Notes: generated from the letters alone by a model not told the origin. A DNA stretch of 36,292 bases from JAUSNA01 sp964511965 (GCA_964511965.1 CAZEGF010000051.1:1-36292); one strand, 5' to 3'. Counted from the stretch's first letter, positions 1 through 7,973 are shown. Translations and numbers: made by a program.

Positions 1-13
1 ATCCTAGAGTAAT

Positions 14-42
14 TTGATTTGAGTCTTATGAAGGTATATAAT
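14..42 (+). promoter_or_regulatory. Sigma70-type promoter of cassette 1
   Basis: TTGATT at 14-19 and a perfect TATAAT at 37-42 are separated by 17 nt. Transcription would start near 49 and produce a leader of about 190 nt before the ATG at 241. The same TTGATT-17-TATAAT arrangement drives the second GC-richer cassette at 8068. This is a consensus match read by eye, not an experimentally mapped start. Confidence 0.75.
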
Positions 43-48
43 TACCCC

Positions 49-240
49 ATACAGTTGGACTGTACCCATCCGCAATAGCTGCGTATTCAGGTGCTGTTCC
101 AACAGCACTTTAAGCGAAACTTGAAGTGCTAGGCACTTTAACAACGCAGGTCAAGCCACACCGTTTACAAGCGGTGGGGCGGTATCAAAGTCCGGGTTTC
201 CCGGATAACGAACATTTCACACAACACAAGGAGTGTAGTC
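49..240 (+). ncRNA. Structured 5' leader of cassette 1
   Basis: This 190-nt untranslated leader is dense in perfect short hairpins. They are GTGCTGTT/AACAGCAC at 91-98 and 101-108, AAGTGC/GCACTT at 124-129 and 133-138, CACCG/CGGTG at 159-163 and 172-176, and TCCGGG/CCCGGA at 191-196 and 200-205. It also carries TTAACAACGCAGGTCA at 138-153, a near copy of a motif in the leader of the second cassette. It ends in a strong Shine-Dalgarno AAGGAG at 228-233, 7 nt before the ATG. It could be a cis-regulatory RNA, but I match it to no known riboswitch class. Confidence 0.5.
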
Positions 241-561
241 ATGTCTGAAGTCGAAGAAATCACCCAAACCATGGAGACAGACGAGGAATTCGTCACCTGG
301 CTCAGGAGTCTTCACGCCAACCAAAAGGTGGGAAATCCTCGCCTTGCAGGTGATACGCCCGAATTCCACTTTCTGTGGGCACGGGGGTTTCATGTCAGCC
401 AAGTAGGGTTGACTGAGATAACAACCCAAGATCACGAACAGATTCCATGTCACTGGATGGAGAAGTTCCATAAGGATCTTCTTGCGAAGTACTTTCCGAA
501 AGGATCGCGTCTTCGCGAAGTGACTGCAGGTGAATGCCTGAGCGTCCTTCGACCCGAATAA
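241..561 (+). CDS. Hypothetical protein, 106 aa, first gene of cassette 1
   Basis: I do not recognise this small acidic, soluble protein. It has no signal peptide or membrane segment. It begins with a run of acidic residues (SEVEEITQTMETDEEF), followed by a Trp- and His-containing central part. The start is well supported by AAGGAG at 228-233 with 7-nt spacing. Base composition and codon choice are clearly GC-richer than in the kinase that follows. It is the first gene of a two-gene unit with the ORF at 621; the intervening 59 nt carry only a small hairpin and the next ribosome binding site. Function unknown; the reading frame, promoter and ribosome binding site together make it likely to be real. 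Confidence 0.7.
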   Translation: MSEVEEITQTMETDEEFVTWLRSLHANQKVGNPRLAGDTPEFHFLWARGFHVSQVGLTEITTQDHEQIPCHWMEKFHKDLLAKYFPKGSRLREVTAGECLSVLRPE

Positions 562-620
562 TTCCATCACAACCCAGCAATGGGTACAAGAAAGCTGGTA
601 CACCAGCAGGAGTAAGTCCA

Positions 621-923
621 GTGGAACTTGATCATTTTGGTCGAAGACTTGCTGAAGCGAGCGAAAAGCTCGAAAAGGCAGTCCAATCCCGGAATCCGCT
701 TGAAATGCGTTATACCGCACTCGAGCTGGTTCCAGTACTTTCGCAGTATTGCGACAGCGCGATCAAGGGCGATTCGCACGAGATGCGTCACATCATCGAC
801 GCACTTCAGACAGCCGTCCATACGATCTTGCCCGAAACCAGACGGGCCCATGTCCACATGGGTAAATCACAATCTGCGGTTCAAACCAATGATGACGATC
901 TCGCCCACGCCGGCCACCGGTAA
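621..923 (+). CDS. Hypothetical helical protein, about 100 aa, second gene of cassette 1
   Basis: I do not recognise this protein. From the GTG at 621 it reads as a mostly alpha-helical, charged polypeptide (LAEASEKLEKAVQ, then MRYTALELVPVLSQYC and MRHIIDALQTAVHTIL), with a polar His/Asp-rich tail. No signal peptide or membrane helix is seen. The frame is also open from an ATG at 534 that overlaps the previous gene by 28 nt. I prefer GTG 621 because AGGAG at 608-612 lies 8 nt before it, whereas the purine run before 534 is only 1 nt from the ATG. It shares the GC-richer composition and presumably the transcript of the upstream gene. A GC-rich hairpin at 964-988 closes the unit. Confidence 0.6.
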   Translation: MELDHFGRRLAEASEKLEKAVQSRNPLEMRYTALELVPVLSQYCDSAIKGDSHEMRHIIDALQTAVHTILPETRRAHVHMGKSQSAVQTNDDDLAHAGHR

Positions 924-963
924 GACACATGATCTGCGTCACAACGCTCGAAAGAGCACCACC

Positions 964-988
964 ATCCCCCCGCAGCCAGCGGGGGGAT
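964..988 (+). terminator. GC-rich hairpin ending cassette 1
   Basis: A 10-bp perfect stem has arms at 964-973 and 979-988 and a 5-nt loop. It consists of six C-G pairs followed by GC at the inner end. Only a short, weak T run follows (TAATTT), so it may be a rho-independent terminator of low efficiency or a transcript-protecting hairpin. A similar GC-rich hairpin closes the second cassette. Confidence 0.55.
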
Positions 989-1076
989 TAATTTACAGTT
1001 CTCAGTTTACAATTCTCAGTTAATTCTCATTGTTTCAATGATTACTGAATACTATTTGAAAACTGGAAAATGAAAA
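989..1076. repeat. AT-rich low-complexity spacer with word repeats
   Basis: The spacer between cassette 1 and the kinase repeats short words such as TTCTCAGTT and TTACAGTTCTCAG. It can also fold on itself, for example CATTG/CAATG around 1029-1041. It resembles the other low-complexity spacers of this window near 4325, 5400, 7030, 11590 and 13435. No gene is visible in it. Confidence 0.4.
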
Positions 1077-1106
1077 TTGTGAACTTCTCATTACCTGTTA
1101 TATACT
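1077..1106 (+). promoter_or_regulatory. Probable leaderless promoter of the histidine kinase
   Basis: TTGTGA at 1077-1082 and TATACT at 1101-1106 are 18 nt apart. The -10 box ends exactly 6 nt before the ATG at 1113, so transcription should start at or next to the start codon. No Shine-Dalgarno sequence is present. The gene starting at 7973 has the same 6-nt arrangement. Confidence 0.55.
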
Positions 1107-1112
1107 GAAAGT

Positions 1113-2825
1113 ATGCTGCTCCAGTCATTTTTCATGTTTGGATTTTTGATTCTGTTACTCTCAACAGTTTACTTATATTTTGAGCTACGAAATACAAACA
1201 TCACACATAAAAAAGAGAAAAAAGAAAACTCAAGAAGACTTTTTGAATTAACTATTTTGTCTGAATTGTCTGAAAAAATAGGGTATTCATTGAGTTCTAA
1301 AGATATTGCTTCAACCATTGCCGCAACTGCAGAAAAAATCTTTCAGGTGACATCAGTTAGTTACGCAATTATTGAACCTGATCATTTAGATTTGACTACT
1401 GTTACTCAAGAAAATGTAGGACCAGAGTATATTCATGGTGTGAAAGGAATAATGCTTCAAGGACTTTATAATATTGAAGAAAACCTTAAAAAATTACCGG
1501 TTATTGAAAAAGCAACAGGATCCCACATAAACCCTCAAGCTGAGTTATTAGTAGACACTACTATACAGTATGATACTATGCCTGCGAGCTATTTTAATAT
1601 ACCCTTGGTTCTCAATAACAGATTTACCGGAATTATCACAATCACGTCAAAATTCCCTCACGCGTATCAGGAAGAAGATATGAGCATGTTATATAAAATA
1701 GTAAACAAAGCTCAACTTGCGATAGGTAGACTTGAAAATGTAATTGAAACAGAAAAAGGAAAAGTCGAGTCTTTGGTAAAAAGTTTGTCTACCGGAGAGA
1801 TATTTTTTACCCTTCAAAATGGATCCTTGCATCTTTTTACCATAAATCACGCAGCGCTTCGCTTTCTTAAAATCAAGGAAGACAATCCGGATCTCTTAAA
1901 GGTTCTTTCAAGTTTTACGCTAAAACCAAACATTATTTCTGAAATGAAGGATGTGATTATCCAGAAAAAAAGCACTATCTACCGTGAAGTATCTATATTT
2001 GACCTTAAATTTAATATTTATGTGACTCCCGTTTTTTCATATGAGAGCGACAAGATAATTGGAGTTGCACTCACAATGCACGATGTGACGCGCGAATTTG
2101 AAACAAAAAAGATCCGTGAGGGTTTTACGAACATGATGATCCATGAACTCAGAGCGCCTTTAACTGCAATCAAAGGAGCAGCAGAATTACTGCTAAATCC
2201 TGACACCAAAGAGGAGGACAGAACAAAAATGAGACTTATTATAAAAAATGCTTCAGAAAGACTGCTAATTGATATCGACGATATGCTTGATAGCGCCAAA
2301 ATTGATGCCGGGAAGCCGCTGGTTAATATGATTCCTTCAAATATCAATGATGTGATCCGGAAATCGACTGAGGAGTTGTCCTACGCAATCGAGGATAGGG
2401 CTATTTTGATTGAAAATCACTTAGACGAGAATATACCTGACTTTGAATTCGACCCCATTAGAATTGGCCAAGTAATGGCAAATTTACTGTCCAATTCTAT
2501 CAAATATAGCGAACCACATACCCTTATTGAAGTGTATTCCCATTTGAAGGGTGATTACGTTGAAATTGAGGTTAAAGATAGGGGGGCTGGGATAGAAAAA
2601 GAAAAGATAGATAGTCTTTTCAAACCTTTTTCTCAAGTCACTTTTGCCAGGCGCGAAAAGGGAACCGGTCTTGGTCTCTACATTTCAAGAGCAATTCTTA
2701 ATGAGCATGATGGAAGAATCTGGCTGAATTCAGAGGTAGGGAAGGGTACTTCGGTGTTTTTTACACTCCCAATTCATAAAAAAGAAGATAAGCATCTTTC
2801 AGTCAATCAAACCTTGGCAAATTAG
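1113..2825 (+). CDS. Membrane sensor histidine kinase with GAF-like domain
   Basis: This is a 570-aa two-component sensor kinase. One N-terminal membrane helix (residues about 3-24) is followed by a GAF-like sensory region (about 45-205) and a PAS-like segment (about 220-330). The HisKA dimerisation helix carries the phosphoacceptor His344 in MIHELRAPLTAIKG. The ATP-binding domain has an N box (NLLSNSIKYS, about 457), a G1 box (DRGAGI, about 488) and a G2 box (GTGLGLYIS, about 517). All catalytic motifs are intact. No receiver domain is attached and no response regulator lies next to it, so it is an orphan kinase here. Its TAG stop overlaps the TAA stop of the convergent gene on the other strand. 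The signal sensed cannot be read from the sequence. Confidence 0.93.
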   Translation: MLLQSFFMFGFLILLLSTVYLYFELRNTNITHKKEKKENSRRLFELTILSELSEKIGYSLSSKDIASTIAATAEKIFQVTSVSYAIIEPDHLDLTTVTQENVGPEYIHGVKGIMLQGLYNIEENLKKLPVIEKATGSHINPQAELLVDTTIQYDTMPASYFNIPLVLNNRFTGIITITSKFPHAYQEEDMSMLYKIVNKAQLAIGRLENVIETEKGKVESLVKSLSTGEIFFTLQNGSLHLFTINHAALRFLKIKEDNPDLLKVLSSFTLKPNIISEMKDVIIQKKSTIYREVSIFDLKFNIYVTPVFSYESDKIIGVALTMHDVTREFETKKIREGFTNMMIHELRAPLTAIKGAAELLLNPDTKEEDRTKMRLIIKNASERLLIDIDDMLDSAKIDAGKPLVNMIPSNINDVIRKSTEELSYAIEDRAILIENHLDENIPDFEFDPIRIGQVMANLLSNSIKYSEPHTLIEVYSHLKGDYVEIEVKDRGAGIEKEKIDSLFKPFSQVTFARREKGTGLGLYISRAILNEHDGRIWLNSEVGKGTSVFFTLPIHKKEDKHLSVNQTLAN

Positions 2826-4276
2826 AATGATGGGGTTGCCACATATGTGACCACCGTGGTGTATTGTCCGGGGGGTACTGCCGGATCAGCACCTGCTGCA
2901 TAGCTTACCGTCGTAAGACCGCTCCCGGCAACAATGGCATTTCCAATAGGCCCTGTCGTATCCGATGCAATATTTATAGCTGTAGTTGCGGTCGGCCATC
3001 CATAGTTGCATAAGTTTCCAGCAGAACCTGTTATATAAGTATTACAAGCAGTATTTGAGGCTGTTGTATTCCAATACGTCGTTCCGATTCCAGCGCTATA
3101 AGTATCTAGTCCACATGCATGAAATCCGTAGAAATTAGCACCCGATGCCGGGAAAGCTTGTGGAGTTGTAGCATCCGTAAAGAAAAATCCAGTGGAGGGG
3201 TTTCTTAAATGACCGGAGGAAGTAGCAGTAATTACATATCCATTTGAAGCATTTGTTGTAACTGTTAATAATTGAGCTGAAATATTGCTTACCGTTGTGT
3301 TTGTTGCACTCGGGGAGTTAGCTAGAGTTCCAAGATTAACCTCAGTTGCCGTTGCATTTATACCAGTACTGGTAAGTTCAGTCTGCAGACATCCAGTTGT
3401 GTTGTTGGTATTAACAGCAACACCGTTATTAACTCCTGCAATTGTGAAAGTGAGTGAAGGGTCAACATTTGCTCTTACGGTAACAGAATCGATGGTCCCG
3501 ACAGCAAGAGCTCTTGAGTCGATTATATTATTTGAAGCATCAGTCGTGTTTACCTGAATTCGCCAAGAATCTGCAGTTCCAGATTGACTGCTTTTTGTAG
3601 GATTTATTAGGTATGGTGCCTGAGTAGTACAAGACGCTCCAGCAGCAGTACACCCAATAAAAATTGTTACCTGAGTTGCAGCTGGTATTAGAGCGCTTGT
3701 AGTACAAGTAATAGTCGGTGCACTTACTGTTACAGAGTTACAATCTGTGGCGTTTGCTGATTTAACAGCTGCAGTTGAGTTAGGAAGTCCATTGAATGCA
3801 AATGTAGTAGCTGAAGGAGATGCTGAGTTATTACCACTTCCGGGATATGTAATAACAATTTTTCCACCAATAGGAATTGAGCTTACCGTTGTAAATGTTA
3901 CCGTATGCATTGCAGTTATTGGGACTTGCAATATATCAGACCCGGCTCCAGCTGAGGATCCAATACTTGAGCCTAGATAGACACTTGTAAGGGACGCAGA
4001 TTGTGATGCAACAGGTAATCCGCTTGCAATTTGAAGGCCGCTTGAACCCTGAATTATTCTTGCAGAATCCGAGGCTAGAAAGCGCGATCCATTATTAAAG
4101 ATGTTAACTATAGCGTCTGACGAAGTAACACTTGCAGAAAGTGGACTGGAAGGTGAAGGCCTTGATGTAGACAGAGTTAAGCTAGCGTTTGACAGATCGC
4201 TGGCATACACCTTACCTGTGGCAAAATAAAAACCACATAAAATAAAGACAAAAAATAATTTTGCCCAAAATTTCAT
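2822..4276 (-). CDS. Secreted beta-rich surface protein, paralogue A
   Basis: This 484-aa exported protein has a signal peptide (MKFWAKLFFVFILCGFYF, cleavage likely near VYAS) and a Ser/Thr/Asn/Gly-rich mature part without further membrane helices. It is paralogous to the gene at 5461-6924. Shared blocks include NIFNNGSRFLASDSA, VPITAMH, SPSATTF, DSVTVRA and the identical C-terminal end VTYVATPSF. The C-terminal half alternates short beta strands and has six or more cysteines, probably disulfide-bonded. The frame is open from an ATG at 4315, but a TTGACA-18-TTTAAT promoter sits inside that extension, and the signal peptide begins at the ATG at 4276, which I choose. Its role is presumably as a cell-surface or S-layer-like component; it is not clearly assignable to a named family. 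Confidence 0.8.
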   Translation of the reverse strand: MKFWAKLFFVFILCGFYFATGKVYASDLSNASLTLSTSRPSPSSPLSASVTSSDAIVNIFNNGSRFLASDSARIIQGSSGLQIASGLPVASQSASLTSVYLGSSIGSSAGAGSDILQVPITAMHTVTFTTVSSIPIGGKIVITYPGSGNNSASPSATTFAFNGLPNSTAAVKSANATDCNSVTVSAPTITCTTSALIPAATQVTIFIGCTAAGASCTTQAPYLINPTKSSQSGTADSWRIQVNTTDASNNIIDSRALAVGTIDSVTVRANVDPSLTFTIAGVNNGVAVNTNNTTGCLQTELTSTGINATATEVNLGTLANSPSATNTTVSNISAQLLTVTTNASNGYVITATSSGHLRNPSTGFFFTDATTPQAFPASGANFYGFHACGLDTYSAGIGTTYWNTTASNTACNTYITGSAGNLCNYGWPTATTAINIASDTTGPIGNAIVAGSGLTTVSYAAGADPAVPPGQYTTVVTYVATPSF

Positions 4277-4285
4277 TCTATTTCT

Positions 4286-4315
4286 ATTAAAGACAGAATG
4301 GGAAAGCTTTGTCAA
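4286..4315 (-). promoter_or_regulatory. Promoter of surface paralogue A
   Basis: Read on the minus strand, TTGACA (4310-4315) and TTTAAT (4286-4291) are separated by 18 nt and followed by AGAA. The ATG at 4276 lies 9 nt after the -10 box, giving an almost leaderless transcript. The paralogue at 6924 has the same TTGACA-18-TTTAATAGAA promoter. Confidence 0.7.
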
Positions 4316-4320
4316 TTAAA

Positions 4321-4360
4321 TCAGGAAATAGTGATTAGTAATTAGTGATTAAGCAAAGAA
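4321..4360. repeat. GATTAGTAATTAG-type low-complexity spacer
   Basis: The gap between the DUF916-like gene and paralogue A carries the repetitive string AGTGATTAGTAATTAGTGAT. Related strings occur after several other stop codons in this window. No gene is visible. Here only one arm is present, without an obvious partner to form a hairpin. Confidence 0.45.
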
Positions 4361-4387
4361 TAGGTTTGGGAATACTTGAAATAGCAA

Positions 4388-5383
4388 CTATACTTGAGGA
4401 GCTTGCGGCATTGGTGGAGCAGTAGGAGCAACAGGATTTTTACCTTGTTTTTTCTTCTTTCTGAAGTAGATAAATAGAAGTACAGCAACTACGATTGCAA
4501 GTATAACAATTGCGACTATCTTCCAAGGTAAGACAAAAAATGAAGCACTTGCAAAGAGAGTGAGGTTATTTGCCGTACCATAGGTTGCTTTAAGTTCTGC
4601 TGTATAGGGTCCAAACATTAATTTACTTCCGAGTGAATTGGTAAATTCACGGGTTGCTTCAGGGAATATATTGTGTTCTTCTAGAGCTTGAGTAGCGACA
4701 ACTTGACCAAATAGATTTTTAATTGAAACTGTACCAAGTGGTCTTATGTGTGAGTCACTGTAATTGATAATAGCTGTGTTTATAGTAATTGGACCATATT
4801 CATTTAGGCCACTTGCCGGTGCAAATTTTTTAACCGTTGCATTTTCTACAATATTTCCATTAACTCTGACATAAAAAAGTGTTCCAACGTGGGTTTCTAC
4901 TCCGGTTCCGGTTCCTTGTACTCCCAAAACTTCCTGTGGTTCGTACACTATTGCTGCATAGTGACCTCCGGGGCGTGCAGTTTGTGGAACTTGAAGGTAA
5001 AAATTAATTTTTTCTGTTTTTCCTGCAGGAACGGTAAAGGTGTCCGGTGATACTGCTATCCAATTGGCAGCTGAATACTTTTGAGAAAGTACATCATCCG
5101 GTAGGATATGAGGGGTACCCACAGAATCTTCAACTACGAAGTCCTTCACCTGTGCCTTAAAAGTGAGTGGGGTTGTTCCACCATTTACAACTTTTAGTGT
5201 TCCTTCTGTTTTATCACCCGGATCGACTTTAAATTCATTTGAAGGGGGAACGATAGTAATTGTACGTACTGATTCCTGAGCAAAGAGCATTTTTGCGCTC
5301 AGAATAAGTCCAGCACTGATTGCTGTATAAATGATGGCAGATTTTGCCAAATATTTTGTTTTGCACTTCCGAGCAGTAGACAT
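4388..5383 (-). CDS. DUF916-like membrane-anchored surface protein
   Basis: This 331-aa protein has an N-terminal signal segment (about residues 14-35, ending near LFAQ) and an extracellular Ig-like region. A hydrophobic helix follows (about 288-311, IVAIVILAIVVAVLLFIYF), then a short Lys-rich, Pro-rich cytoplasmic tail. The region VDPGDKTEGTLKVVNGGTTPLTFKAQVKDF followed by SPDTFTVPAGKTEKINFYLQVP and RPGGHYAAIVYEP has the pattern of the DUF916 domain found next to WxL-type surface proteins in Gram-positive bacteria. It lies between the two paralogous secreted proteins, which suggests that it helps anchor or assemble them. Family placement is from motif memory; no WxL motif was found in the partners. 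Confidence 0.8.
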   Translation of the reverse strand: MSTARKCKTKYLAKSAIIYTAISAGLILSAKMLFAQESVRTITIVPPSNEFKVDPGDKTEGTLKVVNGGTTPLTFKAQVKDFVVEDSVGTPHILPDDVLSQKYSAANWIAVSPDTFTVPAGKTEKINFYLQVPQTARPGGHYAAIVYEPQEVLGVQGTGTGVETHVGTLFYVRVNGNIVENATVKKFAPASGLNEYGPITINTAIINYSDSHIRPLGTVSIKNLFGQVVATQALEEHNIFPEATREFTNSLGSKLMFGPYTAELKATYGTANNLTLFASASFFVLPWKIVAIVILAIVVAVLLFIYFRKKKKQGKNPVAPTAPPMPQAPQV

Positions 5384-5387
5384 AATT

Positions 5388-5460
5388 TAATAGTAAATGA
5401 TTAATGATTAATGGTAAATGGTTAAAATTATATTAATTCTTAACCATCAATCATTAGTCA
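5388..5460. repeat. Imperfect AT-rich hairpin between surface genes
   Basis: TGATTAATGATTAATGGTAAA-like sequence on the left can pair with TTAACCATCAATCATTAGTCA on the right. This forms a long imperfect hairpin directly after the stop codon of the gene at 5461-6924. It may terminate that transcript. It also overlaps the promoter of the next gene. Confidence 0.5.
5390..5418 (-). promoter_or_regulatory. Weak leaderless-type promoter of the DUF916-like gene
   Basis: On the minus strand, TTTACC (5413-5418) and TACTAT (5390-5395) are 17 nt apart, and the -10 box ends exactly 6 nt before the ATG. Each box matches consensus at four of six positions. It is low confidence on its own, but its spacing matches the promoters at 1077 and 7980. 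Confidence 0.4.
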
Positions 5461-6924
5461 TCAAAAAGACGGTGTTGCTACATACGTTATAACCGATTGA
5501 TAGATTCCAGGTGGTAGAGAAACATCTTGCGTAGCCGCATATGACACCGAAGTAAGTCCGCATCCACTTGATGCACAAGAAGCTCCGGTTCCGATTGGAC
5601 CTGCTGATCTTTGGGCGACTAACATAGGTGCATTATTTGGCCATGCATATTTACATACCGGATTTGCTCCTGGAACATATGTACTACAAGCCTGAGAGCT
5701 TGAACCTTGAATCCAATTTATTCTGTCAACATCAGCTCCGCAAGGATGCATTCCAAAGAAGTGGCCTGTTGCTGGGAATACAAGTGGAGTGGTGCTACTA
5801 TTTACAAAAAATCCCGTTGATGGATTGCTAAGTGGTCCCGATGAAGTAGCAGTAATAGAATATCCATTTGCTCCATTTGTTCTAACGTCCAAAAGTTGTG
5901 CAGCGATATTATTAAGCTTTGTGCCCGCTGTTGGAACACTTGCAAGGCTTCCTAGGCCAACGTCAGTTGCAGTTGATGTAATACCGGTATTAGTTGTTTC
6001 AGTTTGACCGCATCCCGTTACATTATTGCTATTTACTGCTTGTCCATCGGTTACACCACTAATGATAAATGTAAGACTAGGATCTATTGTAGCCCGGACT
6101 GTAACCGAATCGATTGTTCCTATTGCAATAGTTGAGCTATCAATAGGATTATTACTCGCATCAGTAGAGGCTATTCCTACTCTCCATATATCAGCTCCGG
6201 CTGCTGTTGAATTTGTTTTGGTAGGATTAATAAGTGTTGGTACTTGCGTTGTACAAGCAGATCCCGTAATAGCTGAGCAACCAATAAATACTGTTATAGC
6301 AGTACCAGCATTTTGAATAGCTCCGGTTACTAATGTAATTGTAGGAGTGCCACTTGAAGAGATTGTAATTGATCCACTACATGCTGTTGTCGGGAAACAT
6401 TTTACATTTCCTGATACAAGATTATTAAATGAAAAAGTTGTAGCGGAAGGTGACGCAATATTGCTAAAAGTTCCAGGGTAAGAAATGATAATCTTACCTC
6501 CACTTGGGATTGGTGAATTCGGAGTAAATCCAATTTGGTGCATTGCAGTTATTGGTACAACAAGGATGTCAGCTCCCGAACCGGCTAGGACTGAAAGTGC
6601 GTTTGTTAAAAACACTTTTTGAAGGTCTGCAGACTGGGAGGCAACATTTAGTCCGGTATTTGAAGTACCTGCTGTTCTCACAACTTTAGCTGAATCAGAA
6701 GCCAAAAAGTGTGATCCATTATTAAAAATATTGAGTACGCTATCGTTGACTGCACCAACTGAACTAAATGGACTTGCAGCCGAAGGACGGGAGGTGGTAA
6801 GTGTCGCGCTTGCTGATGAAAAGGAGAGTGCATGAGTCTGTTTTGTTGAAACAGTCATGAAGAACAGCAAAATAGAAAGAACAAGAAGCCCTCTTTTGAA
6901 GCTAAACGAATACAATAAGTCCAT
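5461..6924 (-). CDS. Secreted beta-rich surface protein, paralogue B
   Basis: This 487-aa exported protein is clearly paralogous to the product of 2822-4276 along its whole length. It has an N-terminal signal segment (about residues 9-30) ending near THALSF, then the shared blocks LTTSRPS, NIFNNGSHFLASDSAK, VPITAMHQ, SPSATTFSFNN, DSVTVRATIDPSLTF, ATSSGPLSNPSTGFF and a matching C-terminus ending VTYVATPSF. The mature part is low in charge, Ser/Thr-rich and contains paired cysteines, consistent with an extracellular beta-sandwich protein. The two copies flank the DUF916-like anchor gene, so this is a local duplication that kept both coding region and promoter. The specific function is not known. 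Confidence 0.8.
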   Translation of the reverse strand: MDLLYSFSFKRGLLVLSILLFFMTVSTKQTHALSFSSASATLTTSRPSAASPFSSVGAVNDSVLNIFNNGSHFLASDSAKVVRTAGTSNTGLNVASQSADLQKVFLTNALSVLAGSGADILVVPITAMHQIGFTPNSPIPSGGKIIISYPGTFSNIASPSATTFSFNNLVSGNVKCFPTTACSGSITISSSGTPTITLVTGAIQNAGTAITVFIGCSAITGSACTTQVPTLINPTKTNSTAAGADIWRVGIASTDASNNPIDSSTIAIGTIDSVTVRATIDPSLTFIISGVTDGQAVNSNNVTGCGQTETTNTGITSTATDVGLGSLASVPTAGTKLNNIAAQLLDVRTNGANGYSITATSSGPLSNPSTGFFVNSSTTPLVFPATGHFFGMHPCGADVDRINWIQGSSSQACSTYVPGANPVCKYAWPNNAPMLVAQRSAGPIGTGASCASSGCGLTSVSYAATQDVSLPPGIYQSVITYVATPSF

Positions 6925-6947
6925 ATTGATAAAATACGTACACTTCT

Positions 6948-6977
6948 ATTAAAAACAGAAACTTTTCACGATGTCAA
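6948..6977 (-). promoter_or_regulatory. Promoter of surface paralogue B
   Basis: On the minus strand, TTGACA (6972-6977), an 18-nt spacer and TTTAAT (6948-6953) are followed by AGAA, as in the paralogue at 4286-4315. The ATG lies 23 nt after the -10 box. A second possible -10 (TATTTT) ends 6 nt before the ATG. No Shine-Dalgarno sequence is seen. Confidence 0.65.
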
Positions 6978-6987
6978 CAAGGAATAG

Positions 6988-7080
6988 ATAGAAGTAACTA
7001 GTAACTAGCAAATAGTAACTAGGAATTGGAAATTAAATTTTTCATTTTCTGATCACTAATTACTATTCACTATTCACTAA
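6988..7080. repeat. TAGTAACTAG-type imperfect hairpin
   Basis: Repeated words (AGTAACTAGTAACTAGCAAA, then ACTAATTACTATTCACTATT) form two roughly complementary halves around a central A/T-rich loop near 7035-7045. The element begins within a few bases of the TAG stop of the gene at 7083-7973 and could act as its terminator. No coding potential is seen. Confidence 0.5.
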
Positions 7081-7082
7081 AG

Positions 7083-7973
7083 CTACCAGCGGTCAAGGAA
7101 CCAGTCGTGGTGCATTTTTTTCCGTCTCCTTAAAAAGTCAATAAAAATTACCCAAATACGGAACTTTAGCTTGTAAAGTAAGAACCCTATGGCAACTAAA
7201 AATCCGAGTGCAATTAAAAAGAATGGTAGTAAGTTAAATGGAACTGCTTTTTTGACCTTTTCAATTGTTTTTTTACCTTCATTTGTTATTTGCTGACCAA
7301 CAGATAACGATTCAAGTACAACATCATTGGTAGGGTCTAAAGATTTATCCCCATTAAGCTCTGCTGATGTAGTAATCCTAAATGTTCCCTCAGGCACATT
7401 TTTATAGGTATACGTGTAAAATCCTGTTGAATCGGCCAAAAGCGTAACAATTTTTCCTTCTATATATAAGTAGACAGTGGCACCCGGCATGGAATACCCA
7501 TAAATAATAGCGTTTTGTCCTGCATTAATTTGTTTTTTAGAAAGACCAATTGTAGGGGGTAGAAAAATATTATTTTTAGTTACATCGGAACTAATTGGAC
7601 CATCTAGGGTAATACATGCATCTGATTCTCCTATTCTTTTAAAATCAACCGCTTGAAAACAATATGTTAAAACTGAGCTATTAATTAATATGTTTGATAT
7701 AGAAAAATACCCATTTGAATCAGCAGTTGTGGATGCCAAAAACACTCCGTTTTGGGTTTTTAAAATAATTGATGCATAAGGGGACTGATACCCACTGACT
7801 GTTAAATGATAGGTTCCAACCGTTGCAGTCACTACTGTTGATTTTGATTGAGAGAACTGCGGAAAGAGGGTTGCACCAAAAACCTGGCCTATCAAGAGTA
7901 TAAAAAATACCGAAAAAACGACTATAACGGGTAGATTTTTCAGTTTTTTTGATGCTAATTTCCTAAGTTTCAT
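7083..7973 (-). CDS. Membrane-anchored protein with Ig/carboxypeptidase-regulatory-like repeats
   Basis: This 296-aa protein has an N-terminal hydrophobic signal or anchor (about residues 15-34) and two beta-sandwich repeats of the carboxypeptidase-regulatory or Ig-like type. In the first, YASIILKTQNGVFLASTTAD is followed by SNGYFSISNI. In the second, ATVYLYIEGKIVTLLADSTG is followed by FYTYTYKNVPEG. A C-terminal membrane helix (about 247-268) and a short basic tail follow. It is the first gene of the minus-strand surface cluster and likely displays its domains outside the cell. It has no catalytic signature, and a structural or scaffold role is inferred. Confidence 0.75.
   Translation of the reverse strand: MKLRKLASKKLKNLPVIVVFSVFFILLIGQVFGATLFPQFSQSKSTVVTATVGTYHLTVSGYQSPYASIILKTQNGVFLASTTADSNGYFSISNILINSSVLTYCFQAVDFKRIGESDACITLDGPISSDVTKNNIFLPPTIGLSKKQINAGQNAIIYGYSMPGATVYLYIEGKIVTLLADSTGFYTYTYKNVPEGTFRITTSAELNGDKSLDPTNDVVLESLSVGQQITNEGKKTIEKVKKAVPFNLLPFFLIALGFLVAIGFLLYKLKFRIWVIFIDFLRRRKKMHHDWFLDRW

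Noticed and set aside
584..598. A 15-nt string identical to part of the Gateway attB2 recombination sequence (GTACAAGAAAGCTGG)
   Set aside because: The match stops at both sides, no attB1 partner or vector sequence is present, and the surrounding DNA fits a natural gene pair. Probably chance, though a vector screen would settle it.
217..720. A 167-codon minus-strand frame across cassette 1
   Set aside because: It overlaps two genes with better promoter, ribosome binding sites and terminator on the plus strand.
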